Below, one piece after another: positions 1 to 8,501 of a stretch of DNA of 11,178 nt. The DNA comes from an uncultured bacterium (GTDB lineage: Bacteria; Actinomycetota; Actinomycetes; S36-B12). The stretch covers positions 1-11,178 of the forward strand of contig CAJBMR010000315.1 of NCBI GenBank assembly GCA_903954205.1, written 5' to 3'. The notes beneath the pieces were generated by a model, which did not search any database, was not told where the DNA came from, and was given only the letters and a program-made list of their open reading frames with translations. Position numbers and translations under genes: made by a program. Within the stretch, counting starts at the first letter, position 1. Each line of letters starts with the position of its first letter.

Positions 1-683
1 CGGGCACACCCGCTGTCGCACTGGCCGGCTACACGAACGCCGGCAAGTCCAGTCTGCTCAACCGGCTCACCGGCGCGGGCGTGCTGGTGGAGGACGCGCT
101 CTTCGCGACCCTCGATCCGACGGTGCGCAAGCTCGACCTGCCCAGCGGGCGCCACTGCACCATGGCCGACACAGTGGGCTTCGTGCGCCATCTGCCGCAT
201 CACCTGATCGAGGCCTTCCGCTCGACGCTGGAAGAGGTGACGGACGCCGACCTCGTCCTCCACGTCGTGGATGGCTCCGATCCCCATCCCGAGGACCAGC
301 TCTCGGCGGTCCGCGAAGTGTTAGCCGAGATCGGTGCGGGCAATCTGCCCGAGCTCGTCGTCATCAACAAGGCCGACATCGCCGATCCGCTGCAGCTCGC
401 TGCTCTGCGCCGGCGCGAGCCAGACGCTCTCATCGTGTCGGCGCACTCCGGCGAGGGGATCGAGGAGTTGCTCGCGCGCCTTGATGAGCGCCTGCCCCGG
501 CCTGAGATCGAGATCGACGTCATCGTGCCCTACGACCGGGGTGATCTCGTCGCAGCGGCGCACGCCGACGGCGAGGTCCTGTCGCAGGAGCACCTGCCCG
601 AGGGCACGCGGCTGCGGGCGCGGGTGCGGCCTGACCTTGCTGCTCGAATGGGCGTATCCGTTGATGTTCCGGACGACGCGTGA
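1..683 (+). CDS. hflX: GTPase HflX, C-terminal part (5' end outside window)
   Basis: HflX is a cytosolic GTPase that binds the 50S subunit and splits or rescues stalled ribosomes under stress. The reading frame is open from base 3, so the gene enters from the left. 226 residues are visible, and the N-terminal HflX domain lies outside. Numbering from base 3, the G1 loop GYTNAGKS is at residues 9-16. The HflX-typical TLDPT switch I (G2) is at 36-40, DTVGF (G3) at 56-60, NKAD (G4) at 122-125 and SAHSGEG (G5) at 146-152. A small C-terminal domain follows and ends at TGA 681-683. An internal GTG at 81 is not the true start, because the G1 motif lies upstream of it. The stop overlaps the GTG of the next gene (GTGA), so the two are probably co-transcribed and translationally coupled. 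The hflX-helicase order is familiar from actinobacterial chromosomes, which marks this end as core genome. Confidence 0.95.
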   Translation, partial: GTPAVALAGYTNAGKSSLLNRLTGAGVLVEDALFATLDPTVRKLDLPSGRHCTMADTVGFVRHLPHHLIEAFRSTLEEVTDADLVLHVVDGSDPHPEDQLSAVREVLAEIGAGNLPELVVINKADIADPLQLAALRRREPDALIVSAHSGEGIEELLARLDERLPRPEIEIDVIVPYDRGDLVAAAHADGEVLSQEHLPEGTRLRARVRPDLAARMGVSVDVPDDA

Positions 684-2599
684 GCGAGTCGCTGCCGAGC
701 GTGGAGGAGGCGCTGGCGGCGGCCGCAGGTGCCCTCGGCAGTGAGCCGCGTCCCGGCCAACTCGCCATGGCCGAAGCGGTCGCAGAGTCCTTGGATTCCG
801 GTCGCGAGATGCCCCAGCACCTGCTCGTCCAGGCGGGGACGGGCACGGGCAAGTCTCTGGCCTACCTCGTGCCCGCGGCATTGCACGCGATGAAGGGCGA
901 TGCCGTCGTCGTGGCCACGGCGACCCTCGCCCTGCAGCGCCAGCTCGCCGAGCGCGACCTCCCCGTCGTTGCCCAGGCGCTGGAGCCGCTGCTGCCGCGG
1001 CCGCTGACCTACGCCGTGCTCAAGGGCCGTCACAACTACGTCTGTCTCGAGCGCCTGCACCGCCAGGAGCCGGATGACGACGGCGACGCGATCATCCCGA
1101 GATCTGAGCTGGGCAAGCAGGCGGCAGCCGTGCGGGCCTGGGCGTTGGAGACCGAGACCGGCGACCGCGATGAGTTCGGCGAGTCCATTGATGCCCGCGT
1201 CTGGAGGGGCATCTCGGTCTCACGCCGCGAGTGCGTCGGCGAGATGAAGTGCGCCTACGGCCCCGACTGCTTCACGGCCAAGCGCCGCGAGATCGCCATG
1301 CAGGCGGACATCGTCGTGACCAATCACGCCATGCTCGCCATCCATGCCGTCGAGGGCATCCCGGTGCTGCCCGATCACGACGCCGTCATCGTCGACGAGG
1401 CCCATGAGCTTGTCGATCGCGTGACCCAGGCCCTGGCGATGGAGCTCTCCGCCCGTTCGGTCGAGCAGGCGGTGTCTCGGGCAAGGAAGTTCATCCGGCC
1501 CTCGACTGCCGATGATCTGGAGGAGGCCGCGGAGCGCCTGACCGAGGCCACGAAGCAGGAGGGTCGCTACCGCGAGGCTCCCCGCGAGCTGCTGCTGGCG
1601 CTCACGTCGGTGCGGGATACGGCGCGCGCGGCCTTGGGCGACATTCCCAGCGACGATGATCTCGCAACCCTGGCAGCACGGCAGCGGGCACGGGGCGGCC
1701 TAGACGAGGTCTTCGATGCTGCGGGTCGACTCATCGCCGCGACGACGAGTGAGGTCACCTGGGTCGAGGGCGGCACCGTCAAACTCGCGCCCCTCGAGGT
1801 GGCCGGGGTGCTCGGCAACTCGCTTATGAAGGACCGTCCCGTTGCCCTCACGAGCGCGACCCTCACCCTGGGCGAGGAGTTCGGGGAGTGCGCCGCCCGA
1901 CTCGGCGTCCCGGGTGAGTGGCAGGGCCTGGATGTCGGGAGTCCCTTCGACTACGCCCAGCAGGGCATCCTCTACATCGCGCGCCAACTCCCTGCGCCTG
2001 GACGCGACGGCATCCCCGAGGAGGCCCTCGACGAGGTGGGCGACCTCATCGATGCGGCGGGTGGGCGCACGCTGGTGCTGTGCTCGTCGTGGCGTGCAGT
2101 CGAGCGCATGGGCGACTACCTGCGCGTGCTCCTGTCGACGCCGGTGCTCGTGCAGCGGCGCGGGGAGCCTGCGGCGACTCTCGTGGACGCCTTCGCGGCC
2201 GATCCTGCGACGAGCCTGGTCGGGACGATGTCGCTGTGGCAGGGGGTCGACGTACCCGGTGACACTTGCTCGCTCGTGGTCATCGATCGCATCCCGTTCC
2301 CGCGCCCGGACGATCCGATCGTGTCGGCGCGGCAGGAGTCTCTGGGGCGCGAGGGCTTCCGCGAAGTGTCGGTGCCGCGCGCGGGGCTGCTGCTCGCGCA
2401 GGGCGCGGGCCGGCTCATCCGCGACGCGGGTGATCGGGGCATGGTGGCGGTGCTGGACCCCCGTCTGGCGACCGCGTCGTATGGCAAGACCCTGCGCGAG
2501 GCCATGCCACCACTGTGGCTCACGGAGGACCGTGAGGTCGCGCTGTCCGCGCTCGCCCGCCTGCGTGAATCGTGGGAGGGCGAGGGGGAGGAGGACTAG
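680..2599 (+). CDS. dinG: DinG-type ATP-dependent DNA helicase (XPD-like, Fe-S)
   Basis: This 639-residue protein is a superfamily 2 helicase of the DinG/XPD group, whose members unwind DNA 5'-3' in repair and in resolving R-loops or forked structures. The Walker A motif AGTGTGKS is at residues 52-59 and the DEAH box at 239-242. The motif VI signature QGAGRLIR is at 574-581, preceded by a WQGVDVPG segment typical of the family. Four cysteines at C122, C185, C191 and C197 sit between motifs I and II, where XPD and DinG hold a 4Fe-4S cluster, so the cluster is probably intact. The GTG start at 680 gives a 4-bp GTGA overlap with hflX and only a weak Shine-Dalgarno, as expected for coupled translation. 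No exonuclease domain is fused to it. The symbol is by family; actinobacterial members are also annotated simply as ATP-dependent DNA helicase. Confidence 0.93.
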   Translation: MSESLPSVEEALAAAAGALGSEPRPGQLAMAEAVAESLDSGREMPQHLLVQAGTGTGKSLAYLVPAALHAMKGDAVVVATATLALQRQLAERDLPVVAQALEPLLPRPLTYAVLKGRHNYVCLERLHRQEPDDDGDAIIPRSELGKQAAAVRAWALETETGDRDEFGESIDARVWRGISVSRRECVGEMKCAYGPDCFTAKRREIAMQADIVVTNHAMLAIHAVEGIPVLPDHDAVIVDEAHELVDRVTQALAMELSARSVEQAVSRARKFIRPSTADDLEEAAERLTEATKQEGRYREAPRELLLALTSVRDTARAALGDIPSDDDLATLAARQRARGGLDEVFDAAGRLIAATTSEVTWVEGGTVKLAPLEVAGVLGNSLMKDRPVALTSATLTLGEEFGECAARLGVPGEWQGLDVGSPFDYAQQGILYIARQLPAPGRDGIPEEALDEVGDLIDAAGGRTLVLCSSWRAVERMGDYLRVLLSTPVLVQRRGEPAATLVDAFAADPATSLVGTMSLWQGVDVPGDTCSLVVIDRIPFPRPDDPIVSARQESLGREGFREVSVPRAGLLLAQGAGRLIRDAGDRGMVAVLDPRLATASYGKTLREAMPPLWLTEDREVALSALARLRESWEGEGEED

Positions 2600-2617
2600 C
2601 CCACGAGGCGTGGGTTG
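2597..2617 (+). terminator. Hairpin just after the helicase stop, possible terminator
   Basis: A perfect 6-bp stem CCCACG/CGTGGG with a 3-nt AGG loop lies at 2600-2614. It can be lengthened to about 9 bp by one A-T and two G-T pairs that include the stop codon of the helicase gene. It is in the right place to end the hflX-helicase transcript. No run of T follows (TTGGGTCCC), so it would be a U-poor terminator of the kind often proposed in high-GC actinobacteria, or merely a 3'-end stabilising hairpin. Confidence 0.4.
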
Positions 2618-2649
2618 GGTCCCTGGCGGGAGTAGTTTGGTGTACCACC

Positions 2650-2678
2650 TTCGCTATGGGAACCCACACACCTACAAT
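2650..2678 (+). promoter_or_regulatory. Predicted promoter of the RiPP export operon, likely leaderless
   Basis: TACAAT at 2673-2678 is one base from the consensus -10 TATAAT. A weak -35-like TTCGCT lies at 2650-2655 with a 17-bp spacer. Six bases separate the -10 from the ATG at 2685, so transcription would begin at or next to the A of the start codon. No purine-rich ribosome binding site lies upstream of that ATG. Leaderless mRNAs with a TANNNT box 6-7 bp before the start codon are well known in actinobacteria, so both observations fit one model. Two short inverted repeats flank or overlap the promoter: GGTG-TAC-CACC at 2639-2649 and TGGG-AA-CCCA at 2657-2666. Either could be an operator, but they are short enough to arise by chance. 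Confidence 0.6.
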
Positions 2679-2684
2679 CACCGC

Positions 2685-3485
2685 ATGAGCACGAGGGATC
2701 CCGGGCCCGGTCGATCCTCGGATGTGATGGATGCGATCCTCGACAAGGTCGCGGATAACCGCACGCGGACCCAGACCTCCAATGCACTCTTCCGTGCCAA
2801 GGCCCTCGACCAACTGGATATCGCCGCTGACATCGACAATCAACTGCCCCTCGTCTCGCGCCGGAACTGGCTCCTGCTCGTCGGCGCAGCCCTGATCGTC
2901 ATCGCCTTCATCACCTGGGCGGCACTCACTCCTGCGGCCCAGACAGTGTCGGGAAGCGGTCGGGTGCTGGCGCCATCCGGACTGCTCTCCGTGACCTCTC
3001 CCGAGGGCGGACTCATGCTGGAGATGACAATGCGCAGCGGCGATGCGGTCCAGGAAGGAGACACCGTCGCCGTTATCCAGACCGCGACGGGCCAGGTCGC
3101 CATCACCTCGGTCGTCTCAGGCACCGCGTGGCAGGTGACCACCACCGTTGGCGAGCCCGTGGCATCGGGCCAGATCATCATGACGGTCGTGCCCGACGGG
3201 TCCGGTTCGACGGCGCTAGTCGTGCTCCCTGCCGATGCCGCTGAGCAGGTCCTCCCCGGTGCGCAGGTCAATGCCAACGGGGCCACCGTGGGGACGGTCG
3301 CCACGGTGGAGCCGCCCCTCTCGGCCGCCCAGATCACGCAGCGCACCGGAATCAATGCACCGCCAGGGGAGCTTGCAGCGATCGCCGAGGTCGCACTGGA
3401 CTCACCCGCCAAGCCGGGGAGCACCGCTGTCTTCACGATCATTGTGTCTAACGAAACCGTCCTCCAGCAGCTCTTCATCCGCTGA
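2685..3485 (+). CDS. NHLP/NHLM-type bacteriocin secretion adaptor (HlyD-like)
   Basis: This 266-residue protein resembles the HlyD-like secretion protein of NHLP peptide export systems (the family described by TIGR03794). It should bridge or support the two ABC subunits encoded next to it at the membrane. Residues 1-60 are cytoplasmic and include the LFRAKALDQL stretch seen before the membrane helix in this family. One transmembrane helix spans about 62-83. A lipoyl/biotinyl-like beta domain follows at about 100-170, with paired GDAVQEGD and GEPVASGQ turns, and then a beta-rich C-terminus. There is no coiled-coil hairpin of the kind that reaches TolC in Gram-negative adaptors, which fits a one-membrane cell. 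The frame stays open far upstream into the helicase gene, but the ATG at 2685 is chosen because the helicase ends at 2599, the family N-terminus begins here and a -10 box sits just before it. Its stop shares one base with the next start (TGATG). Confidence 0.85.
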   Translation: MSTRDPGPGRSSDVMDAILDKVADNRTRTQTSNALFRAKALDQLDIAADIDNQLPLVSRRNWLLLVGAALIVIAFITWAALTPAAQTVSGSGRVLAPSGLLSVTSPEGGLMLEMTMRSGDAVQEGDTVAVIQTATGQVAITSVVSGTAWQVTTTVGEPVASGQIIMTVVPDGSGSTALVVLPADAAEQVLPGAQVNANGATVGTVATVEPPLSAAQITQRTGINAPPGELAAIAEVALDSPAKPGSTAVFTIIVSNETVLQQLFIR

Positions 3486-5671
3486 TGGCTCCCGCGACGC
3501 AATCGCCAGCTACCGCCGCGCCCAAGCATCCGCGCAAGCTTCGTCGTCGCGTGCCCAGCATTCTCCAGATGGAGGTCACCGAGTGCGGCGCGGCGAGCCT
3601 GGGCATGGTCATGGCGTACAACGGCCTCTTCCGGCCCCTTGAGGAACTGCGGATCAGGCTCGGCGTAGCGCGTGACGGAGCAACAGCGAGGAGCATCGTC
3701 CAGGCGGCGCGGTCCTACGGCCTGAAGACACGAGCGATGAAGCGCGAGCCGCACCAGCTCAAGGACATGGCCTTCCCGCTGGTGATCCACTGGCGCTTCT
3801 ACCACTTCCTCGTGCTCGAGGGCTACTACCCGGGTGGCTGGTACATCAATGACCCGGCCATGGGCCCGCGCACCTGCGATGATCACGAGTTCGACGAGGC
3901 CTTCACCGGCGTCGCAATCGAGTTCACGCCCGATGAGAACTTCACACCCGGCGGGAAGCGCCGCGGAGTGCTCGGGCGCCTGATCTCGGCCGCCGGCACT
4001 GTCCGGCCCATGATGATCTTCACCGCGATCCTTGCTCTCCTCCTTGTTGTACCGACCGTCCTCGTCCCCGCCGTGGTGCAACTCTTCGGCAACGGCCTCG
4101 CAGGAGAAGAGGGCATCCCCCTGCAAGCGGCCATTCTCGGCCTGGCGATTGCCCTGGTGATACAACTCCTGCTGCTGTGGCTGCAGGGTGGTCTGTCCAT
4201 GCGACTGGCCACCAAGATCTCCACGCGAGTGGGCGCCGGGATGGTCCTGCGCCTGTTGCGGCTGCCCATGTCCTTCCACGCGCAGCGAGGTGCCAGTGCC
4301 CTCGCACAGAGAGCCCTGCTCATCGACCAGATGAGCACCGCCGTCACCGCCGTACTGGTCTCTGCGACGGGCGGACTGCTCATCGCGTTCGTCGGGGGAC
4401 TCGTGCTCCTGGCCCTGAACTGGGCGTCCGGACTCGTCGCGGTCGCGGTCGCTGTCTTGACCGCTCTCACGGTGCGCCACACCTTGCTCAGGTCGCGTGA
4501 CGAGGCCAGCAGAGTTATCCGGGAGGCCGTGGAGGTCGGCGCGGTGATGTCCTCCTCCCTCAGTCAGATCGAATCCATCAAGGCGTCGGGTACGGAGGAC
4601 GGAATCATCGCCCGCGGCCTCGCCGCCGAAAATCGCCTCCTGGACGCCCAGCAGCGCATCGGAGTGCGCTCGCTCAACCTCACCATCCTGCCGGGCATCC
4701 TTGCCGGTGCAGGCACGGTGCTCATCGCGATGGCGGCCGTATGGCAGGTGCTGCTGGGCAACCTCGATCCCGGTGGATTCCTTGCCGTGATGGCTCTCGC
4801 CGCGGTGGTTATCGCGCCCATGTCCATGTTGGTCATCGCTCTTGACCAGGCGCAGACGCTGCGCGCGACCCTGGACCAGGTCGATGACATCTCCGATGCC
4901 CCCGAGGATCCCGAACTCACGAATGTCCCCGAGGGTGAGGTGCCGGCTACGCTCGCGGGAGATCTGCGCCTCGTCGACGTGACCTTCGGCTATAGCCCGG
5001 TGGGCGAGCCCACGATTCACAACCTGGACCTGCACATCTCCCCGGGACGTCGGGTGGCCCTCGTCGGACCCAGCGGCTGCGGGAAGTCCACGGTCTCGCG
5101 ACTGGTCACCGGCCTCTACGCACCGAATTCCGGCGAGGTGCTCATAGACGGTCGACGCCGTTTGGAGCACGCGCGAGGGGTCCTCACCAACCGCGTCGCG
5201 CTCGTCGACCAGGACGTCACGATATTCAGCGGCACCCTGAGGGACAACGTGACCCTGTGGGACGCGACTATCTCGGATCGCGATGTCATGACTGCCCTTG
5301 TCGATGCGCAGCTGGGCGACCTGGCCGCCACACGTCCGGGCGGTCTGGACGCCGAACTCACCGAAGGAGGCGCCGATCTCTCCGGGGGCCAGCGCCAGCG
5401 GATCGAGATCGCGCGTGCTCTCGCACGCAACCCCATCATTCTTGTCCTGGACGAGGCCACGAGTTCGCTCGACCCGGTGACCGAGCAGGCCATCGATATC
5501 GCTGTGCGGCGTCGGGGCATCACCTGTCTGGTGATCGCGCATCGGCTCTCCACGATTCGCGACAGTGACGAGATCGTTGTTTTGAACCAGGGCCGAGTCG
5601 TGGAACGCGGAACCCACGATGAACTCATGGCTGCCGCCGGCGCCTACGCCCATCTGGTGGGCAGCGCATGA
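3485..5671 (+). CDS. NHLP-type peptide exporter: C39 peptidase/permease/ATPase
   Basis: This 728-residue peptidase-containing ABC transporter cuts the leader from a ribosomal peptide and exports the core. It matches the NHLP-family peptidase/permease/ATPase subunit (TIGR03796 type). The N-terminal C39 domain, about residues 20-150, has its catalytic set intact: Q28 and C34 in QMEVTECGAAS, H107 in HWRFYHF and D123 in INDPA. Membrane helices lie at about 175-235, 285-330 and 400-455. The nucleotide-binding domain has Walker A GPSGCGKST at 528-536, Q-loop Q576, signature LSGGQ at 632-636, Walker B ending D656-E657 and H-loop H686, so it should hydrolyse ATP. C39 domains of this type cut after a Gly-Gly or Gly-Ala motif at the end of the leader. 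Translation is coupled to the adaptor through TGATG, without a clear ribosome binding site. The stop overlaps the next gene (ATGA). It probably pairs with the next gene's product. Confidence 0.93.
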   Translation: MAPATQSPATAAPKHPRKLRRRVPSILQMEVTECGAASLGMVMAYNGLFRPLEELRIRLGVARDGATARSIVQAARSYGLKTRAMKREPHQLKDMAFPLVIHWRFYHFLVLEGYYPGGWYINDPAMGPRTCDDHEFDEAFTGVAIEFTPDENFTPGGKRRGVLGRLISAAGTVRPMMIFTAILALLLVVPTVLVPAVVQLFGNGLAGEEGIPLQAAILGLAIALVIQLLLLWLQGGLSMRLATKISTRVGAGMVLRLLRLPMSFHAQRGASALAQRALLIDQMSTAVTAVLVSATGGLLIAFVGGLVLLALNWASGLVAVAVAVLTALTVRHTLLRSRDEASRVIREAVEVGAVMSSSLSQIESIKASGTEDGIIARGLAAENRLLDAQQRIGVRSLNLTILPGILAGAGTVLIAMAAVWQVLLGNLDPGGFLAVMALAAVVIAPMSMLVIALDQAQTLRATLDQVDDISDAPEDPELTNVPEGEVPATLAGDLRLVDVTFGYSPVGEPTIHNLDLHISPGRRVALVGPSGCGKSTVSRLVTGLYAPNSGEVLIDGRRRLEHARGVLTNRVALVDQDVTIFSGTLRDNVTLWDATISDRDVMTALVDAQLGDLAATRPGGLDAELTEGGADLSGGQRQRIEIARALARNPIILVLDEATSSLDPVTEQAIDIAVRRRGITCLVIAHRLSTIRDSDEIVVLNQGRVVERGTHDELMAAAGAYAHLVGSA

Positions 5672-8499
5672 GCACGACATCCGAGGCACGACCCCTCACC
5701 GCGGTCGACACCCTCCACCCAACTCCGGGCGAGATCGTTGAAGTGCTGGATGGTGAGGTCCTTGTCTTCGCCACCGGCAGCGACGGTCATCGCACGCCCC
5801 TGTGCACGGCCCAGGCAGGGTCGATCGTCGTGGGCTGCGACCCGGCCGATGACGGGGCGAGACTGCTCGTTACGGGACTGCCCGGCACGGAAGTCCGGCT
5901 AACCGGACTCGACATCGGTGACATCGGACTTGACCAGATCGAGGCGTGGCTTGACCTGCTGGGGGAGTCCCTCACCCGGGGCCGCTGGCCCGCCAGCCTC
6001 GTGCCGATTGCTTCGGCTGGCTCGATGCTCGCTCCGGGAGAGAGTGTGGGACCGCAGCGCGACGACCCCCACCTGACGTGGGTCCGGGTGACGACAGGCA
6101 GGGCCAATCTGTGCGGCATGGACGAAGCCGTGCTCGACTCCAACTCCCCGGCTATCCCCCTCCCACACGGGACCTGGCTCCGCGCGGGTCTGCGCTGTCG
6201 CATCGTCGAGGCCCCCACCCCGGAGACACCGGATGAGTGGCGCGAAGCGCTCAATGTCTGGGGACGACTGACCGTGTCCGCCGTCGAGGGGCGTGAACAC
6301 CGAGAGGACCTCGCGGCCGCACTCGAGAGGCAGGCCGTCGACCAGCGCGCAGGCGCTGCGATCCACAAGGGCGTGGACCTCCTCACCACCGCCGTGGGTG
6401 CCAGAGAGCGGCCCCCTGTGCTTGCGGACAAGACGCAGTCACTGCAGCTTTTTGCCGCAGTGATCACCGCTCGGGCAAGCGGCTTGACCGTCACCGACCA
6501 GGCCGTGCTGCGGGCGGCCGAGGAGGTCGAGAGCGGCCGGGATCCCGCGAACGCGATCGCGGGAGTCGCCGATGCCCGACCGCGACCCATCACACTCGAG
6601 GCTGGCTGGCATCGCCGTGAAGGAACGCCCAAGTACGTCCAGCTCACGCAGGTGCAGTCCAGGACCACCGAACCCAGGGCGCTGGTGTGGCGCCGAGGCT
6701 GGGTTCTCATCGACAGCGAGGGGGAAGCGCAGAGCGTTGACGAGGACCTAGCCGCGCGCGTCGACCGCAGAGCCATTGAGTTCCTGCCCGTCCTGCCGCC
6801 ACGGCCTAGCAGCCTGCGCGATCTCGCCCGCCTCTCCACGCGTGGCAGCCGGCGCGAGTGGGTGGCCGTCGGATTCGTCACCGGGCTCGTCGCACTGATG
6901 ACCTTCTTCACGCCGTTCCTGCTCGGCCAGCTCCCGACGCTCTTCGCCACCAATGCACCGACCACGGCGTACGCCGCCATCTTCATAGCCCTGCTTCTCA
7001 TCGTGCTCGCCGGCGCGGCTTGGCAGGCCGTGCGCGCGCTCGCGCTGCTGCGCGCGCGCAGCCGATCGGTGGCCATCGCGTCCGGTGCCGTCTGGGAGCG
7101 CATTATGCGGCTGCCAGCACCCTGGCACGGCAAACACAAACTGGGAGACCGGCTCAATCAGGCGAGCTCGGCAAACTTCGCATCCGCTGCCTTCCCCGAC
7201 GAGACCGTCATCCAACTGCTCAACACGGCCGCCGTCTTCGGCGCCCTCCTCGCCATTGCCACCACCGGTCCGGCTCTGCTCGCCGCCCTACTGGTCGTCT
7301 TCGCCCTGCAAGCGCTGGTAGTCACCCTGTTCTTGCGCGCTACCGTCTCGCGAGCCTCAGAGCGCATCACCGCCTCGGCGGACGCTAGCGGTCGACTCAT
7401 CGAGATCCTGAAGGCCATCCCCCGCCTGCGGGTGAGTGGAGCGGAGTCACGTGCCTTCCTACGCTGGGCGCAATTGCAGGCGGAGTTCGCCAAGGCCGAC
7501 CTCGGCCTGCGTCGCATCACGATGTCCCAGGGCGTTGTCATCGCCGCATGGCCTGTCTTCACGCTCATCGTCATCGTGTCGGTTATCGGGCTCACCGGAG
7601 GGACCTTCGGGCAGTTCATCACGGCACAAACCGCAGCCGTCGCAGGCACCGTGGCCATCTCCGCGTTCGCGATGTCCGGAGGTGCCGCGGTGGTGGCGCG
7701 GCAATCGCTGCTCAAGACAAGGCCGACACTCGAAGCGATACCCGAGGGCGGCGGCGAGGGCGTGCAGCCGGGCACGCTGAGCGGCAGCATCGAGGTGCGC
7801 GACATCGTCTTCCGCTACGCACCGGACCTCCCGCCGGTGCTCGACAAGGTCAGCCTCAGCGTGCAGCCGGGGGAGCACGTCGCGATCGTAGGTCCATCTG
7901 GATGCGGCAAGACCACACTCATGAGAATCATCCTGGGCCTTGAAGACGCGGAATCCGGCATGCTGCTCATCGACGGGCGCGACCTGAGCAGCCTCGATCG
8001 ACCGGCGGTGCGCAGACAGGTCGGGTCGGTGCTGCAGTCGGCGACCCTCCTCCCCGGGAGCATCCGGGAGAACGTCTCCATGGGGCGCCCCATGACCCAG
8101 GATGAGATCTGGGCAGCGCTGGATGCCGCCTTCGTCGCAGACGACGTGCGCAAACTCGCCATGGGACTCGACACCCCGGTGTCCGATGGCGGCGGCACGC
8201 TCTCCGGCGGCCAGCGACAGCGCGTCCTCATCGCCCGTGCCCTCGCCGGACGTCCGCGCGTCCTCGTGCTCGATGAGGCAACCAGCGCACTCGACAATGT
8301 CACGCAGGCGGGGATCATCGCCGCACTGGACCAGCTGAGCATTACCCGTATCGTCGTCGCACATCGCCTGTCCACCATTCGCAACGCGGATCGGATCTTC
8401 GTCCTCGAGGACGGGCACCTGGTGGACTCGGGAACCTACGACGAGCTCACGAGCCGTCCAGGTCCCTTCCGCGAACTGGCCGCGCGCCAGGAGACCTAG
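5668..8499 (+). CDS. NHLP-type peptide exporter: permease/ATPase with long N-terminal extension
   Basis: This 943-residue second ABC subunit of the export system resembles the NHLP permease/ATPase subunit (TIGR03797 type). About 395 residues precede the first membrane helix. The first ~190 are rich in beta-strand and glycine turns and could hold one or two cupin or cyclic-nucleotide-binding-like folds. Residues about 255-385 (with GWHRREGTPKYVQL) look like a degenerate, cysteine-free C39-like domain; both fold guesses are inference. Membrane segments lie at about 398-420, 434-455, 517-556, 622-645 and 650-676. The ATPase is intact: Walker A GPSGCGKTT at 742-750, Q790, LSGGQ at 845-849, Walker B with D869-E870 and H899. 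Since the preceding gene carries the peptidase, the likely assembly is a heterodimer in which this half handles recognition or transport. The ATG overlaps the previous stop (ATGA), with a weak GGTGGG ribosome binding site 6 bp before it. Confidence 0.9.
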   Translation: MSTTSEARPLTAVDTLHPTPGEIVEVLDGEVLVFATGSDGHRTPLCTAQAGSIVVGCDPADDGARLLVTGLPGTEVRLTGLDIGDIGLDQIEAWLDLLGESLTRGRWPASLVPIASAGSMLAPGESVGPQRDDPHLTWVRVTTGRANLCGMDEAVLDSNSPAIPLPHGTWLRAGLRCRIVEAPTPETPDEWREALNVWGRLTVSAVEGREHREDLAAALERQAVDQRAGAAIHKGVDLLTTAVGARERPPVLADKTQSLQLFAAVITARASGLTVTDQAVLRAAEEVESGRDPANAIAGVADARPRPITLEAGWHRREGTPKYVQLTQVQSRTTEPRALVWRRGWVLIDSEGEAQSVDEDLAARVDRRAIEFLPVLPPRPSSLRDLARLSTRGSRREWVAVGFVTGLVALMTFFTPFLLGQLPTLFATNAPTTAYAAIFIALLLIVLAGAAWQAVRALALLRARSRSVAIASGAVWERIMRLPAPWHGKHKLGDRLNQASSANFASAAFPDETVIQLLNTAAVFGALLAIATTGPALLAALLVVFALQALVVTLFLRATVSRASERITASADASGRLIEILKAIPRLRVSGAESRAFLRWAQLQAEFAKADLGLRRITMSQGVVIAAWPVFTLIVIVSVIGLTGGTFGQFITAQTAAVAGTVAISAFAMSGGAAVVARQSLLKTRPTLEAIPEGGGEGVQPGTLSGSIEVRDIVFRYAPDLPPVLDKVSLSVQPGEHVAIVGPSGCGKTTLMRIILGLEDAESGMLLIDGRDLSSLDRPAVRRQVGSVLQSATLLPGSIRENVSMGRPMTQDEIWAALDAAFVADDVRKLAMGLDTPVSDGGGTLSGGQRQRVLIARALAGRPRVLVLDEATSALDNVTQAGIIAALDQLSITRIVVAHRLSTIRNADRIFVLEDGHLVDSGTYDELTSRPGPFRELAARQET
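8489..8493 (+). promoter_or_regulatory. Ribosome binding site of the SagB-like gene
   Basis: AGGAG lies 8 bases before the GTG at 8502, inside the end of the preceding transporter gene. It is the strongest Shine-Dalgarno in the operon and supports the GTG start. It suggests the oxidase is initiated on its own rather than only by coupling. Confidence 0.7.
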
Positions 8500-8501
8500 C
8501 C

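Noticed and set aside
321..1060. Overlapping minus-strand open frames across the hflX/helicase junction
   Set aside because: Pro/Arg/Ala-rich translations with no domain, antisense to two well-supported genes.
1842..2684. Upstream extension of the adaptor frame into the helicase gene
   Set aside because: This part overlaps motif-bearing helicase sequence, is Arg/Ser/Cys-rich when translated, and lies upstream of the -10 box at 2673-2678. The true adaptor start is 2685.
2600..2684. Possible attachment site or insertion scar between the helicase and the RiPP operon
   Set aside because: No tRNA gene, direct repeat or integrase was seen, so a boundary of an inserted element is not supported by this window alone.
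2840..5689. 949-residue open frame on the minus strand
   Set aside because: It lies antisense to the adaptor and C39 exporter genes, which have clear motifs. Its predicted protein is biased to His, Gln, Asp, Gly and Arg with no recognisable domain, as expected for an antisense frame in GC-rich DNA.
8102..8338. 78-residue plus-strand frame considered as a hidden precursor peptide
   Set aside because: It overlaps the conserved signature and Walker B region of the ATPase in another frame, has no ribosome binding site and shows no leader-like helix with a Gly-Gly cut site.
7459..8418. 319-residue minus-strand open frame inside the second transporter gene
   Set aside because: It is antisense to the intact ATPase domain with no motif or ribosome binding site; a composition shadow.
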